Shown one piece after another: positions 24,555 through 36,987 of a DNA stretch of 64,000 bases; within the stretch, counting starts at the first letter, position 1, and each line of letters begins with the position of its first letter. The position numbers and the translations under genes are program-made. The notes below the pieces were generated by a model. That model saw only the letters and a program-made list of their open reading frames with translations. It did not search any database and had not been told where the DNA came from. This stretch comes from Ottelia alismoides (taxonomy: Eukaryota; Streptophyta; Magnoliopsida; Alismatales; Hydrocharitaceae), in contig JAZKJV010006933.1 of NCBI GenBank assembly GCA_037367405.1, positions 310,001-374,000 of the forward strand, written 5' to 3'.

Positions 24555-25380
24555 TTGACCAATTTTAGCATGATGAATACAGGATTCATCAAGCAACCAA
24601 TAATAATAGCAGCCCCAGTACTCCCACTAGCCATCGCACTACTACTAAACGCGTCCTCATCCCTACCAGCAGGGACAACAGTAGAGGCAGCAATAACAAC
24701 CACAATGGTTCACTCAGCCCCTTCCTCACCAGTATTGGATCCAGCCTCATTTTCAGTGAGGCAACCCGTCCGGTTCTCATGGTCTAGCCTATGAGAATCT
24801 AGCTCTTGATGATCTAGCCCGCCTACTCTCATACCGGCTGACATCCTTCAGGCGGGAGATGGACGAGTTCAGGCAAGAGATGAGGGAAATCATAAAGGAC
24901 AAGGTTGCCATACCCTCTCAAATCGAGCCCAATCCGAACAACCTCAAGAGGAAATCTAAGAAGGTACAATTCACAGAGACCACCACTCCTAGAAATTCAT
25001 TGGGTGATATTTCTTCCTACATATTTGACGCTGATTTTGTAACACTTAGGAGCGGTAGGATGCCAGTCAGCGGTGCCTCATCTGAGTGATGACCCCATGA
25101 TGATCCAGGAGCGCCAGACGAGGAGGATAGCATTATTGGTGCCACTAATGATGATGATGGTGGTGGTGCTGATGCCATCAAGGATGATGATCCAATCGAC
25201 GGTACTAAGGTCATTGCTTTTCCAAATGCAATTAGTGCTACTGATGCCACCATTCTTCCTAATGCTGAGCCCAAGCACGATGTTGATGCTGCGAAGACAT
25301 ATGTCGTAGGTGGTGTTGATGCCAATGTTTCTATTCCAGTTGTGTTTCCTCCTGTTTTTGTATCTCAAGACAATATCTAA
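24555..25380 (+). pseudogene. gag remnant of the plus-strand Athila/Tat element
   Basis: Includes an Asn/Ser/Thr-rich low-complexity stretch (24590-24780) and then a charged helical segment in the 24859-25089 frame (MDEFRQEMREIIKDK ... KRKSKKVQF) typical of the disordered gag-pol linker. There is no zinc knuckle. GAT/GCC-rich repetitive codons at 25090-25330 produce open frames on both strands and are not a separate gene. Confidence 0.45.
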
Positions 25381-25607
25381 AAGACCAAAAAATAATAAAG
25401 GAAAGGTTTCTTCATCTTATTCGAGCCCATATGTGTTGCATGATTATCATTGTATGGACTCTATTCCTTCTCAGCAGTAGGAACCTCTTCCTAGCCCTCT
25501 ATCTGAGGAGGGCCCAGCTACCCCATTCCCTCAAGCACTCCACTTGCTGAAAGGGAATAAAACATAAAATCCAAAATAAAAGACATCAACTAGAGTTCAA
25601 CCAGCAG

Positions 25608-26331
25608 ATGATATACAGATTCCAGATCCAACTGACTCTACAGGAGGCACTTGAGCACATCCCTCTCTTCCAGAAGAACTTGAGAGAGAATACTACCATA
25701 CGTAGGAAGAGAAGGAACCATAATGCAGAGATCCATGTGCTCGATCATGCCACATGCTTCGCGATCCAGAATTGTTTGCCAACCAAGAGGCCAGATGCAG
25801 GAGCTCCCTATATCAAATGACACATTCATGAGCAGAGGTTCGATAGGACTCTATTAGACAGCAGCTCTTCTATCAACCTCCTTCTGATAGCCTTACTCGA
25901 CCGATTCGAGTTTTGCTCCTCTTCGACAGAGCAGGACAGTCCTTCAGTTTGCTGATAGATCTATCAAGAGGCCGAAGGGGATGTTGAAGGATGTGGTTAT
26001 CACAATTCAAGGCCTGAAATTTCCCATGGACATTGTTGTATTGGACATGGAGATCCCTGAGTTTGTGATAGATACCCCCATCATACTAGGATGTCCATTC
26101 TTGGCCACAGCCAAGGCGGTATCCGACCATGATAGTGGGAAGGTGTACTTTCACGTTGAGGGCAAGAGTATACAAATAGAGACGATCGACGAGACTAGAG
26201 CACGAGATTCAGCTTGCTCAGAGCAGTTCAGCGATGTAGAGCACATAACAGAGGCAGAGCGAGACGTCCAGCAGGAGTACGACTTTGTGATCACTGACGA
26301 TGAAGCTGCTTGGTTTGACCCCATTTCATGA
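25608..26331 (+). pseudogene. gypsy aspartic protease region
   Basis: The 25608-25820 frame supplies the segment before the catalytic site (EHIPLFQKNL). After a stop and frame changes the active-site region reads LLDSSSSINLLLIALLDRF near 25851-25905, where DLGAS/DSGA is expected, so the catalytic Gly is lost. Then DRSIKRPKGMLKDVVITI leads into the 25981-26331 frame with FPMDIVVLDMEIPE and TPIILGCPFLATAKAV, the conserved ILG-x-PFLA motif. The remainder (to 26331) is acidic linker. Confidence 0.85.
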
Positions 26332-26400
26332 GCTCTTCTCTCACCTTCAGACACTATAGAGACACATTTTCCAACAGATGAGAGTTCAGAGAGCACACTC

Positions 26401-27212
26401 TTGGCCGAGGACACATTCGAGGCTGACGATCGCGTTCAGGAGAGCGAAGCAAAATATGTTTCTTGTGATTATGATTCAGATCCCTCAGATTCAAACATTT
26501 ATTGGGCTGAGTTTAATGAGATATTATCATGTCTGATTCCCACAGAGCCAGCAACTAGGGTGAGTGGGTCTAGAGAGGAGATCGCTATCCGGGTACCCAC
26601 TTCTTGGAGGGTCTGTGTAGACTACAGACGATTGAATTATGCCACTAAGAAGGATCATTTCCCGTTTCCTTTTATTGATCAGATTATTAAGAGGCTATCC
26701 TGGAAGAGTCACTACTGCTTTCTTGACAGGTACTTCGGATATAATCATGTGGCCATAGCATCCGAAGATCGGGACAAAATGACATTCACCTGTCCGTTTG
26801 GGACATATGCTTTTAGACGGATGCTCTTTGGTCTATGTAATTCCCTGGCTACATTCCAAAGGTGCATGTTGTCTATTTTCTCAAATATGGTGGGTGATTG
26901 CTTGGAGGTCTTCATGGATGATTTCTCGATCTACGACGACGGATTTGATGCTTGTCTTGACTGCCTAGACCACTTACTTCAGTACTGCATCGAGGTCCAT
27001 CTTGTTCTATATTGGGAGGAGAGTCATTTCATGGTGACTCAGTGGATGGTGCTTGGTCATATCATCTCCAACATGGCATGGAGGTTGATCTAGCCAAGGT
27101 GGATGTCATCAGGAAACCCAATCCACCATTCAACTTGCGACAGTTGCGGTCTTTTCTAGGGCATATCAGTTTCTACCAATGTTTTATTCAGAACTTCAGT
27201 AGGATTTCCTGA
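26401..27212 (+). pseudogene. gypsy reverse transcriptase
   Basis: The 26401-27093 frame has SWRVCVDYRRLNYATKKDHFP (fingers), FPFIDQIIKRL, DRYFGYNHVAIA, then TFTCPFGTYAFRRMLFGLCN, and the catalytic box VFMDDFSIY (FMDD). A frameshift near 27060 moves the thumb into another frame (VIRKPNPPFNLRQLRSFLGHISFYQCFI), ending at a stop at 27210. The N-terminal fingers upstream of SWRVC are missing or scrambled. The FMDD aspartates remain. Confidence 0.92.
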
Positions 27213-27800
27213 CCACTTATGGATCTGCTAATGAAATACACCGAGTTCATTATAGATGATAAGTGTCTTGCGTCTTTTGAGACTCTCAAGAATCTAGTTG
27301 TTGAGGCTCTTGTCCTTCAGCCACCTGATTGGTCTTTCCCATTCAAGATCATGACGAATGCCTCTTATTTTGCCGTAGGGGCTGTGCTAGGATAGAGGAG
27401 GTATAGTTTACCATATGCCTTTCACTACACTAGATGTACCTTGGATGCCGCTCAGCAGAACCACACTGTCATAGAGAAAGAGATGCTAGCTGTAGTATTT
27501 GCCTTGGATAAGTTCAGATCTTATATTCTTGGATCCAAAGTGACTACTTATATTAATCATACCGCCATCAGGTACCTCATGGCAAAGAAGGATGCCAAAT
27601 CTAGATTGACCAGATGGATCCTTCTACTCCAGGAGTTTGATACAGAGATTAAGGATAAACCTGTAGTCAAGAACGCAGTGGCGGATCATCTCTCCTGATT
27701 GGAACATCTTGAGGAATCTGAGCAGATTGAGACTATTACAGAGACCATCCCAGATGAGGCAATCCTTGCTATCGTCTCACTTCCATGGTATGCCGACATT
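27213..27800 (+). pseudogene. gypsy RNase H
   Basis: Continues after the RT stop: PLMDLL, then FETLKNLV, ALVLQPPDWSFPF, KIMTNASYFAVGAVLG with the first catalytic Asp replaced by Asn, a stop, then YAFHYTRCTLDAAQQNHTVIEKEMLAVVFALDKFRSYILGSKVTTYINHTAIRYLM and ADHLS. The YTxxEKE-like core and the C-terminal ADHLS motif are typical of gypsy RNase H. Stops near 27393 and 27696 inactivate it. Confidence 0.88.
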
Positions 27801-29063
27801 GTGAACTATCTTGTCGTCAAGAAAGTTACACAAGGTTGGCCCAGATAGCAACCTGGGACCTTCCTTACAAAGGCCAAATCATACCATTGGGAGGATCCCA
27901 TCCTTTGTCATGAAGGAGGGGATAACATCTGGCGTCGGTGCATTCCTCAAGAGGAACACCACAACGTCCTCGCTGACTGTCGTAAGCTTGAGGCAGGATG
28001 ACATCATTCTTGGAGGAGAAAAACACAAAGTGCTCCAATCCGACCTATGGTAGCCAACTCTCTTCAAGGATTCTGATGAATTTGTGAAGAGGTGTACTGA
28101 TTGTCAGGGGATGGGCACTTGTGGATGGTGTGATATGATGCTGATGCATCTCATCCATTTCTGCGAGGTCTTTCATGCATGGGGCATTGATTTCATGGGT
28201 CCATACCCTAAGAGTCAGGGATTTGAGTACATTCTATTAGGTGTTGATTATGTGAGTCGTTTGGTTGAGGCCATTCTCGCCCGAACCTAGATGCTAAGAC
28301 CGTTTGCTGATTTTTGAGGAAGAATATCATTTCACGGTTCGGGGTGCCTAGAGTTTTGATATATGACGGAGGTTTCACTTTATCAAAGACAAGGTAAATG
28401 CCCTTGTTAATGAGTTAAACATAGACCATCGAGTAGCCACTCCATATTATCCTCAGGTCAATGGTCTTGCTGAAGTATGGAATAGGGAGATCAAGATGAT
28501 TTTGCAGATGGTAGTCCTCCCAAATCTAAAGGATTGGTCACAACTTTTGGACTCGGTCTTGTGGGCATATATCAGACTTCCTTCAAGACTCCTTTGGATA
28601 CATAGCCCTTTCGGCTTGTTTATGGCAAGCCATCCATTTTCCTGTGGAGATAAAGAATAAGTTACTATGGGTTGTCACTGAGATATTATTGGATCCAGAG
28701 AATATATTAGATCAAAGGAACACAGAATTGGAAGCCTTGGAGGAGCTTAGAGATACATCCTTTTCGAGTAGCCTACAGTATAAGGAGCGAGTAAAGATAT
28801 GACATGATTCTCATATTAGCCATAAGCAGTTTGAGCTGAACCAGAGAGTATGGTTATTCGATGCCAGGCTGAGACTATTTTCAGGGAAATTGCAGAGCAA
28901 GTGGAAGGGACCATACTTGGTCCGAAAGGTGCATGACAATGGCAACATTGATATATCTGAGATGTCATCTGAGTCCACCTTTCGAGGTAATGGTCAGCGT
29001 CTGAATCCATATCTAGATCATGATCCGTTGATCATTGGCGTTGCTCCTATTCCTTTTGCATAA
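27801..29063 (+). pseudogene. gypsy integrase
   Basis: The zinc-binding region is degraded but [12 protein letters not shown] is present near 28082. The catalytic core begins [35 protein letters not shown] at 28172-28280. After several stops it continues with RVATPYYPQVNGLAEVWNREIK near 28430-28500, corresponding to the catalytic Glu region, then the C-terminal QRVWLFDARLRLFSGKLQSKWKGPYLV segment (28840-28920). It ends with a TAA at 29061-29063. At least four stops or frameshifts interrupt it. Confidence 0.9.
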
Positions 29064-31141
29064 GATGTGGTCTTTGACTCACATCATTTGCATCCCATGC
29101 ATGTTATCATTGTTTTCTGCCCTTGTATAGATCCAGATGTCCATATCATACATTCTTCAGTCCAACCCCCCATTTTGCATCTTATGATTATGCTATACTT
29201 AGGGTGTACTTTATCCTAAGTATAGGGGGTGTCAGATTTTTTATTATTCTTTTGATTCTTTTTACCTCTATTTTGCTGCCTATACTTAGGGATATTTTAC
29301 CTAAGTATGGGGAGGTAGACCTTGTACATTCTAACCCTCAGTTTCCCCTTGTGTATAGTCTTCTATACTTAGGATTACTTGACCCTAAGTATAGGGGGAT
29401 AACCGACATCTATTCACTTTATTCTTTTATTCGTCGTTGTAGTATAGCTTTTCTTTTCACTTTCCAATGCTAAGCATGAGTTATGTTTTCTTCATTGCTC
29501 TTTGATCACTCTAAGGACATCATTCGAGCTAAGTATAGGGGGGTGACGTATATATTGTATATATACTTTAGCCATAACTCGTACTTTGTGTGAGTGTGAT
29601 AATAAATATAATGGCTAAAAATCGTAACCTAAAAATCACAAAAATTTTAAAATTTCTATTACAGATGAAATTCTTTCTTACACACATGTTCGTAAATAGC
29701 TATTTATAAAAATTAGTTTTATACAAATGTTTGTAAAAATGTTTGATTGTAAAATGCTTGTAAATATTATTGTAACAAAATTATGTATATAGTACAAAAT
29801 TTTTAAAAAAATATTTGAAAAATAAAAGTTTGCAAAACCCCTTGTGAAAATGTTTGTAAATAGCTTGCAAAACTTCTGCATCCATGCATTCAAACATTTT
29901 CAAAAATTTTGCATGTTTTGAAAAATTACATCAAAGAGAGTCTTGTACATATTTGTATATTCTTCGGAATCATAGTTGACATTTAAACTAGTCTGGAATT
30001 AAATTGGAAAATAGAGCTTGGTTAAGACCTTAATCCACCTAACTCTCTGAGGAACCTTATAGGATTTGAGGTTAAGACTTTCAGGTCCATTAGTGACTTA
30101 ATTTGTTGAGTCCACTAGGCTATGTTCACATGTCATCTTGACGAGCCTAAGTAGAACACTTAACAATGTACGCATGACTCTCACAGACAATGGCTTTACT
30201 TGTACCAGCACCTGACATATAGCTCCACATGAATGAGGTGGTGAGGAGGCAGAATCCTTTGGCTTGGGGTAGCATATGAGGATAATACTTCTAAGGAGAA
30301 CCTCTCGTCTTCCTTTGGGAAAGGATGTGCACCTAAACTTGTTCTGGCGGTATTAAGGTCTAAAGATAGGAGTTGTGGGTTGCAATAATGATTCAAAAGA
30401 GGGATAGTCTACTGGCTCGAGAAGAAAAAGTCCTTATGTATATGATGCACCATGTAGATATGTTGTACATATGCACATCAAAAAAAGGTGCAAAATCAAG
30501 AAAAACTCCAAAAAAAGTGGACAGGCCCAATTGAAAATAAAATACCTTCCAGAGAGTATATAGCCGAATAAAGCAAAGCTTATGTATTACACCTTCTCAT
30601 CTCATGAAGCTTGCAGCAGGAGACTTAGCTACACTTGTTGGGCTCCTAGGGATATGTGGCTACACTGGCCACTGTCCATTCTCTTCTTTCCCTCTCTTCT
30701 TGAGCCGGTTGCACTTGAACTTAGAAGAGAATACCCCGCTCCTCAAGGAAAGAGCTGCTAGAATGAAGAATTAGAGTTACCTTGTTGAGGGAGGTTGTTT
30801 CTTTGTCAATTCTGAGGTGGGGAGCTATATATCACTTACACAGTGCAAGGAAAGATACATAGTCATTAGAGTTTACCTATGTAGACTTGTTCTGATATGG
30901 ATTATTGAGGATTCTTGACCATAGAATGGTGGAACTTAGAGGCTCTTGAGTTTTAAACCTAGATCCCAATAAGGTTCTGACAAACTAATAGTCCAAAGGT
31001 CTGACTGAGCTCCATACTTCAATTTAATAAAGATAAGTTTAATAATCAACCTTGATTCTCCTTCTTTTTCTTTTCTTCTCTTTTCACTTCTTTTCCAAAT
31101 AAGTGTTTGCTAAAGGACTAGCAAAGGTAAAGTATAGGGGG
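29064..31141 (+). other. 3' non-coding region of the Athila/Tat element
   Basis: About 2 kb after integrase with no env-like frame that I can support. The first 500 bp contain repeated TATACTTAGG/CCTAAGTATAGGGGG hairpins. The middle (29570-29940) is (A+T)-rich. The end carries a purine-rich tract AAAGTATAGGGGG (about 31129-31141) that suits a polypurine tract, directly followed by TGATGAATCC as a possible LTR start. Confidence 0.55.
29193..29544 (+). repeat. Repeated CTAAGTATAGGGG hairpin array
   Basis: Three inverted pairs occur: CTATACTTAGGG (29193-29204) with CCTAAGTATAGGGGG (29215-29229), TATACTTAGGG (29281-29291) with ACCTAAGTATGGGGAGG (29299-29315), and CTATACTTAGG (29363-29373) with CCCTAAGTATAGGGGG (29383-29398). 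A fourth unpaired CTAAGTATAGGGGGG follows at 29529-29543. Each right arm looks like a polypurine tract. Confidence 0.8.
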
Positions 31142-34100
31142 TGATGAATCCTTGATTCTCACTCTTTATTCTTTTATTTTAGCTATTTATCTTAGCAAAG
31201 CAGCATGTAAATACCTATAAATAAAATAACATAGCATTCAACATGCATCTGTTAATATGACATGATTAGTATGTTTTGTGCAAAAATAAAAGAATAAAAG
31301 GAAAATAAAAAGAAAGGAGGTATTTAGAATAAATACAGAGTGACCCAAACCCCAAGAGAAGGTCAAGCCTTGACCTGATCGCAAAATAAAATAAGTAGAG
31401 AGAGAAATAAGGTCTACTTTGTGTTGTGCATATTGCTTATATTTGTAAATAATCATTTTTTATGAATTAAAAGTAAATTATTATCTTTACCTCCTTGTAT
31501 ATATTTCTTAAAATAATCTAAAAAAATAAAAATCAAAAAAATTAAATAAAAGTAAAATCAAATTCTCTCCTTAATTGTACAGTTACACATGTATATACAT
31601 CACATTCACTATTTATATACCTATAAATAACTCCTAAAAATAAAATAAAAATTAGTTTGTAATCCTAAAAATATGTTGCAAATAAATAAAGTATTAAATT
31701 TTGATATTTGTGTAAAAATAACAAAATAAAATACATGTACATAATAAATAGGTATATTATATTTGTATAGAATACTATACATTTTATATACACTAATTTA
31801 TTTTTCATAAAAATAATGAAAAATCACAGAAAATTTCTTTGAAAAATAATAAAAGTTTTCATTTTATTCATTTTTTAAATTTTAATTCATTTATTATTTT
31901 TTATTTAGTCATCTTTATTTTTACCCTTATTTTGTCCTGTAGTGTCTTTTGTCCGTATCCTCGGCCTCTTCTGATTGGGCCACCTCGGTTTGTTGACCGA
32001 GGTCAACTGTCCCCCCTTTTTTGCCCGAGTCAGGTTTGCCCTGATTTTCTCCCATTTTTAACAACTCGATCTGACCACCATTCCACCTGATCCTTTGCCT
32101 CGATTTGAGAGCGTGGATCCCTAATCTTCGCCCGCTACTTTCCTCCTCGTTCCATGCTTCGGCTCACGGGCCACACCTCCACCTTCTCAGACATGTGCAC
32201 CTATATAGCATGCGCCTTCCCCTCCCGTTTCCTCCACCTTTGGTTGTGCCACCACCTCCTGCATACTCGTCCTTCCTTTTCCAGAGTGACAGCGAGCGAG
32301 AGAGAGGTCGAAGAAGCATTTTGGAGCGTAAGAGCACCCCAGATCCGACGAGGAACCCCTCATCTCTGCCATGAGGAGCAAAGCCTCTGGCAGCACCAGT
32401 CATCGAGGCCAAGACCCCTATAGACGACGTCTGCATCCCCAGGCGTACTCCGATCATCCTTAGGTACCCTCTTATTTCCCACGGAATCGGTCATCTATCC
32501 AAGAAATAGAGCACCTCTGGTAACTACTTTTCATACCATGTTTCACCGTTCCTCAACTTTCGCACACCTTGCTCTGATCTCCTCCCACTTGTCGGAGCCA
32601 CCTCTCCGACCATATATCTTCTTCTACAGGGTTGGTGCGCGACCAAACCTCATCTGGAGGTCGAAGATATCACCAGGAAGCTCCAGGACACTCACGACTC
32701 CCCAGGACCCCTCTCTTGGTCTTGGGCCCTTCCGAGCCATCCAATAACTATGGAATAGCCTCGCCATTATTTCCCACACTTCAGCAGTTTGTGGCCGATT
32801 GAAACTCATCGGAGGTGAGTTCTTCCCTGTTCATCCAAGCGCCTTCTCCACCGTCGGATTAGGTCCCTCTCCAGTTCTAATCGCAGCCATCCATCATCAG
32901 GAGGCCCCTTGTCCGTCAGATCCGTCTGAGGATCTCATCTCCGTTGTCCATCGCATAAGGGGTATCCCCTTATCCTGACCGGTCATCCATAAGTGGAACG
33001 CCATCGGCCGTTGGAATGAGCTTAATAAAGCGTAAACCTTACTTAGGCCCTTCTGTTTGTCTATTATTATACAATCATGTAAATATTTGTCGTAATTTAA
33101 AATAGTTTGGATATTTTGCATGTAGACCCTTGCTATTTCCAGTATTTGCATTTTAGTCCTCTATGTGTGAACTCACGTGTTGTCTCACATGATTTTCTAG
33201 GTTATTTGCATGTTACGTCCTGAACATTTGAATATTATAGTTTGAATGAAAACTTTCTAATATTTGCAAATCTACCACTATACGTGGTTTATTGTGCATG
33301 CACGTGAATTCTTTGGACATTTTTCATTCTTGACCCTAAGCTTTTCATCTGTGTTATTATTTGGTCCTTAAATTTCATTGTAATTACAAGTAGGTCTATA
33401 CAATCTGTGTGTCTCGTAGTTAATTAAATAAATACCAGATTAAGTCTAAAATTTCTATAAAAATAAGTGTTATCTCCTGCTAACATGTAATATTTATTGT
33501 GATTTTTGGATTAATTTTATGTAGTATTTTATTTTCTAAAAATAAAAAACCCTTAAAAAGTTTACTATCTATTTTGGAAAATACATAAAAATTCGCAAAA
33601 TCCTTTTAAAAACTCCACAAAAATTAATGCTGGTGTATTCTTTTGTGCTTTACCTTTAGTACCAGTTTTATTTGAAAACCCCTCATAAAAACCATAAAAA
33701 TTTCAAAACTCTTAAAACTTATAAAATCATGACAAACTCTGGAAAAATAAAAAATATATATAATTCCAATTCCTGTTTGTAGCTCCTTTCATCTGTTTTC
33801 TCATAAAATTGCTCCCCAGGACATTAGGGCATTTTAGCTATTTTTAACTTGCACTATTGTCCTGGCTATACATTGTTTGTATTTTTAGTACTTATTTGAT
33901 TTTTTATAAAATCACAAGAACATCAGAAAAATCTCAGAAAATTACCAAAATACTTTAATATTTGAAAAACCCAAAACTATTTTATTCCTGATTTTTAAGC
34001 ATTCTTAGCCTTAAATAAAAATTCAGAAAGCTTGATTGTATGCATTGTTTCCTTGTTTGTTTGTTTTTACCCCTTAATTAAAACCTATAAAAATTGCAAA

Positions 34101-34499
34101 CAAAACCAATAAAAATATGCATTTTAGTTTTTGAATTTCGACTACTTCATAGGTTTACTCGTGCTCCTTAAGTTCACCCTGGTTGATATATCAAGTTAAA
34201 ATAAATAGCGGCGATCGCTGAGATATATGTGTGATTTGATTGTTTGATTTGAGTGGTTTTCATCTTTTTCTTGATTGAGCATTGTTCTTGTGATCGGGTC
34301 GCAACAACCCTTTGATTACTTGATTCCCTAACCCATGTCGCTCGACCGCTCATCAGTTATGTGTTTTTTTTACTTTAGTTGTGAATGCCATTTCGAAACA
34401 CAAAAAAATTTCCCTAGATTTCAATAACCTAATGCAATCAATTATGGATATAATATTGCGAGTGTTGTGTAGATGGGTAATCCACATCCGTGGGCATCA
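31142..34499 (+). repeat. LTR-type DNA: probable 3' LTR of Athila/Tat and 5' LTR of a chromovirus-like gypsy
   Basis: The left edge follows the purine tract ending 31141. The right edge lies 5 nt before a plausible primer-binding site at 34505. A TATA box CTATATAG at about 32199-32206 precedes a (G+C)- and pyrimidine-rich leader to about 32950, and then a long stretch of degenerate AAAATTTATAAAAA-type sequence, as in large LTRs of Del/Tekay-like chromoviruses. The border between the two LTRs was not found. The open frames at 32105-32457 occur on both strands and are not supported as genes. Confidence 0.5.
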
Positions 34500-34504
34500 T
34501 AGAT

Positions 34505-34516
34505 TGGTATCAGAAT
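34505..34516 (+). other. Probable primer-binding site (initiator Met tRNA-like)
   Basis: TGGTATCAGAAT departs from the canonical TGGTATCAGAGC at the penultimate base and the last base. It is placed between LTR-type DNA and a gag frame starting at 34758, as expected for a chromovirus-like gypsy. Confidence 0.6.
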
Positions 34517-34757
34517 AGTGGTACCCCACTACACACATTTCCAACATAAATTTCCAATCGTATTAAGTTCTCGGATTGCAACAATCCTCCAATTTGTTGG
34601 TGTCCGAAAGGGAAATATGGCATTCAAATTCAATAACTATAGATATAACCAATTGCAATTAATTTTCACATAGTATCCTAAGAATAGAAAAGCGCAGTTA
34701 GAAATGTCAACGAACATCAACTATTATGATTAATAATATTGGTTCTCATGCAGAACC

Positions 34758-35712
34758 ATGATGTCCATAGATGTCCAGGAGATGGAGGATCTTTTGGAGC
34801 ACATCCTGACTTCCCTCACCAACCTCTAGTAGCAGCAGACTGCTATGCAATGTCAACAGGTCTATATCTTGGCTCAGCAAAGGGAGATTGCATACAGATA
34901 TACTGACATAGAGATGAGGTTCGAGGAGCTATCTGATTATACTTATCATCCATCTCATGGTGGAACACGACATGACCAACCCCAGTATGAAGAGGTTCAA
35001 CAGCCTTAGTTCGATGATCCACATGAGGAGATACCGGTACATGGAGTCGAGGATGGAGATTATGACAGGGAGAAGGACTCTGTACTCTTTGCAGATGAGG
35101 ACACACATGAGCATTCCGCCACTCACATGCATCAGTTAGTTTTCACTTCCTATCAAAAAGACAATGTGCCCATGTTCTAGGGCACTGGGACATCAGACGA
35201 GGTCGAGCAATGGCTGAAGAGGGTGATGAAGGTACTTCGGATGATTCGTAAACCACGAGACTGATGGTTATCTTTTATGGAGTATTCACTAACAACATTC
35301 GTTAAGAGATGGTGGGAGGCGACTATTTCCGAGTTGGGACAGGAGCCCACATGGGACAATTTCGAGACAAGATTCAGATCCCACTTCTTTTCTAGGAAGG
35401 GGGAAGGAGTTCCAACACCAACTATTCGCAAAGCTCGGACAAGGGCTGATGACAACCAGACAGTGCTTTGTTCGCTACACCGAGCTGTCACGATACACAC
35501 TAGAAACCACTGATTTCCCATATGAGAATCTAGAAAAGTTCACCAGAGATATGGGGGAAGAGGTGCATGATAATTTGGTGGTTGGACTATGTATCACTTC
35601 CATCTTCGAGGCTACTGATGCAGCTGAGAAGTTTGAGGACATCAGACAGAGATGCTTTGGGAGTTCATCTGGAGCGGCACCTACGCAACAACAATCATTT
35701 CGACCGATTTGA
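34758..35712 (+). pseudogene. Chromovirus-like gypsy gag
   Basis: The frame from ATG at 34758 runs in phase through several stops to 35440 (MMSIDVQEMEDLLEHILTS, later EVEQWLKRVMKVLRMI, FMEYSLTTFVKRWWEA, WDNFETRFRSHFFSRK). These are the Retrotrans_gag hallmarks (A/V-x-x-W followed by F-x-x-F). A frameshift near 35440 leads to FVRYTELSRYTL ... VVGLCITSIFEATDAAEKFEDI, the end of the gag core. Most stops fit C-to-T changes (CAG to TAG at the double stop near 34827; CGA to TGA near 35261). No zinc knuckle was found downstream. Confidence 0.85.
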
Positions 35713-36141
35713 TGACAATTTCAACAACAAAGATCAGCCATGCAATTTCGTCCTTCAGGTTTGGCATTTTCAGGCGGTGCTTTCTCATCTCCAAAGACTA
35801 CCTTAGGAGGAGCACTTGCTAGACATAACACCGATTCAGCTCAACCATCTGGGTCACAGAGAGTGGACAGACCCCCGGCAGGACTTACTTGGAGTACTTG
35901 CATGACTACTACGCATGCGCAATCAGGATGATGTTTCTTATGTAAATAGTGGGGTCACTATCGGTTACAGTGCCCCTAGGTTTTTGGTGAGACCCGACCG
36001 CAACCACAACCTTCACAACCAGAAGCACATCATACTAGGACTTTCCATGATAGGAACTCCAACTTTCGGATGCCGTCGAGACAGACACAGAATGTGGTCG
36101 GTTCGAGTATTTCACTATCTAGATAGGGACGGTTACATGCA

Positions 36142-36813
36142 GTGACTAGGAAGCATGCACGATCAACGGTTACTATGGTGAAAGGTATGGACTCAATCCT
36201 GAGCCGACGTTTCCATGTTTTGTTTGATTCTGTAGCAATGCATTCCTTTATTACTTTGAGGCCACTAGCTTCACTAGGTAGAGTTGTAGAGGCCCTATAT
36301 CCTTCTTACTACATACATGGGCCAAGTTGCCCATTGTTCATCATTTCACTAATAGTCAGAGACTTACCAGTGCTGATTGGTTGTCATGAGATGATCGCAA
36401 AGTATCTGTTACTGTATCTTGACGAGTTTGATTTGATATTAGGCATGGATTGTTTATCAGTTCATCATGCCTTAGTTGATTGGTTTAGGAAGATGGTTAT
36501 CTTTAGGATTCCATATATACCCGAGTTCACCTTTGAGGGTACATTACATGACTCCAAAATGGAGTATATTTTGGTGTTGAGAGCTCAGAGACTAGTTGAT
36601 CAGGGATACGATTCATATTTAGAATTTATTCGAGAGACATTTGATCATGAGCCAATGACACATGACATCAGAGGGGTATCAATCTGCCCATATGTATTTC
36701 CTGATGATTTACCAGGGTACCTCTTGAGAGAGAGAGAGAGTTCAAGATCACATTGCTACAAGATACACAACCGATCTCGATGGCTCCTTATCGCATGGCA
36801 CCAGCTGAATTGA
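36142..36813 (+). pseudogene. Chromovirus-like gypsy protease
   Basis: The frame includes RRFHVLFDSVAMHSFITLRPLASLG, where DSGATHSFI is expected, so the catalytic Gly is replaced. It continues with LDEFDLILGMDCLSVHHALVDW, the ILGMDWL motif typical of chromovirus proteases. The frame is open for 223 codons but the final 25 codons are out of phase with the downstream RT, indicating a frameshift near 36745. Confidence 0.85.
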
Positions 36814-36987
36814 GAGACCTAAAGGAGCAGTTGCAAGAGTTGCTTGACTTAGGTTTCGTGAGGCCGAGCACTTCACCTTGAGGTGGTCCGGTTCTTTTTG
36901 TCAGAAAGAAGAATGGATCGATGAGATTGTGCATTGATTACAAGCAACTGAACAAGAGAATTGTCAAGAACCGTTATCCGTTTTAGC
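36740..36987 (+). pseudogene. Chromovirus-like gypsy reverse transcriptase, N-terminal fragment
   Basis: In the frame after the protease: [36 protein letters not shown], a TGA where Trp is expected, then [34 protein letters not shown], ending at TAG (36985-36987). This is the fingers region only. The catalytic YVDD, RNase H and integrase are absent, so the element is truncated by deletion or by a later insertion. Confidence 0.9.

Larger units (their letters stand above)
24555..29063 (+). mobile_element. Athila/Tat-type Ty3/gypsy gag-pol, decayed
   Basis: A plus-strand polyprotein can be followed through gag remnant, protease, reverse transcriptase, RNase H and integrase, in the usual gypsy order, ending at a TAA at 29061-29063. 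Every domain carries stops or frameshifts. No 5' LTR or tRNA-Asp primer site was found upstream, so the 5' end is lost or obscured. Reverse transcriptase looks N-terminally shortened because the protease segment ends only about 250 bp before the first RT motif. Confidence 0.88.

Noticed and set aside
32105..32457. Overlapping frames on both strands in the (G+C)-richer patch
   Set aside because: They lie immediately before and just downstream of an LTR TATA box at about 32200 and have no domains. Best read as the LTR's U3/R leader.
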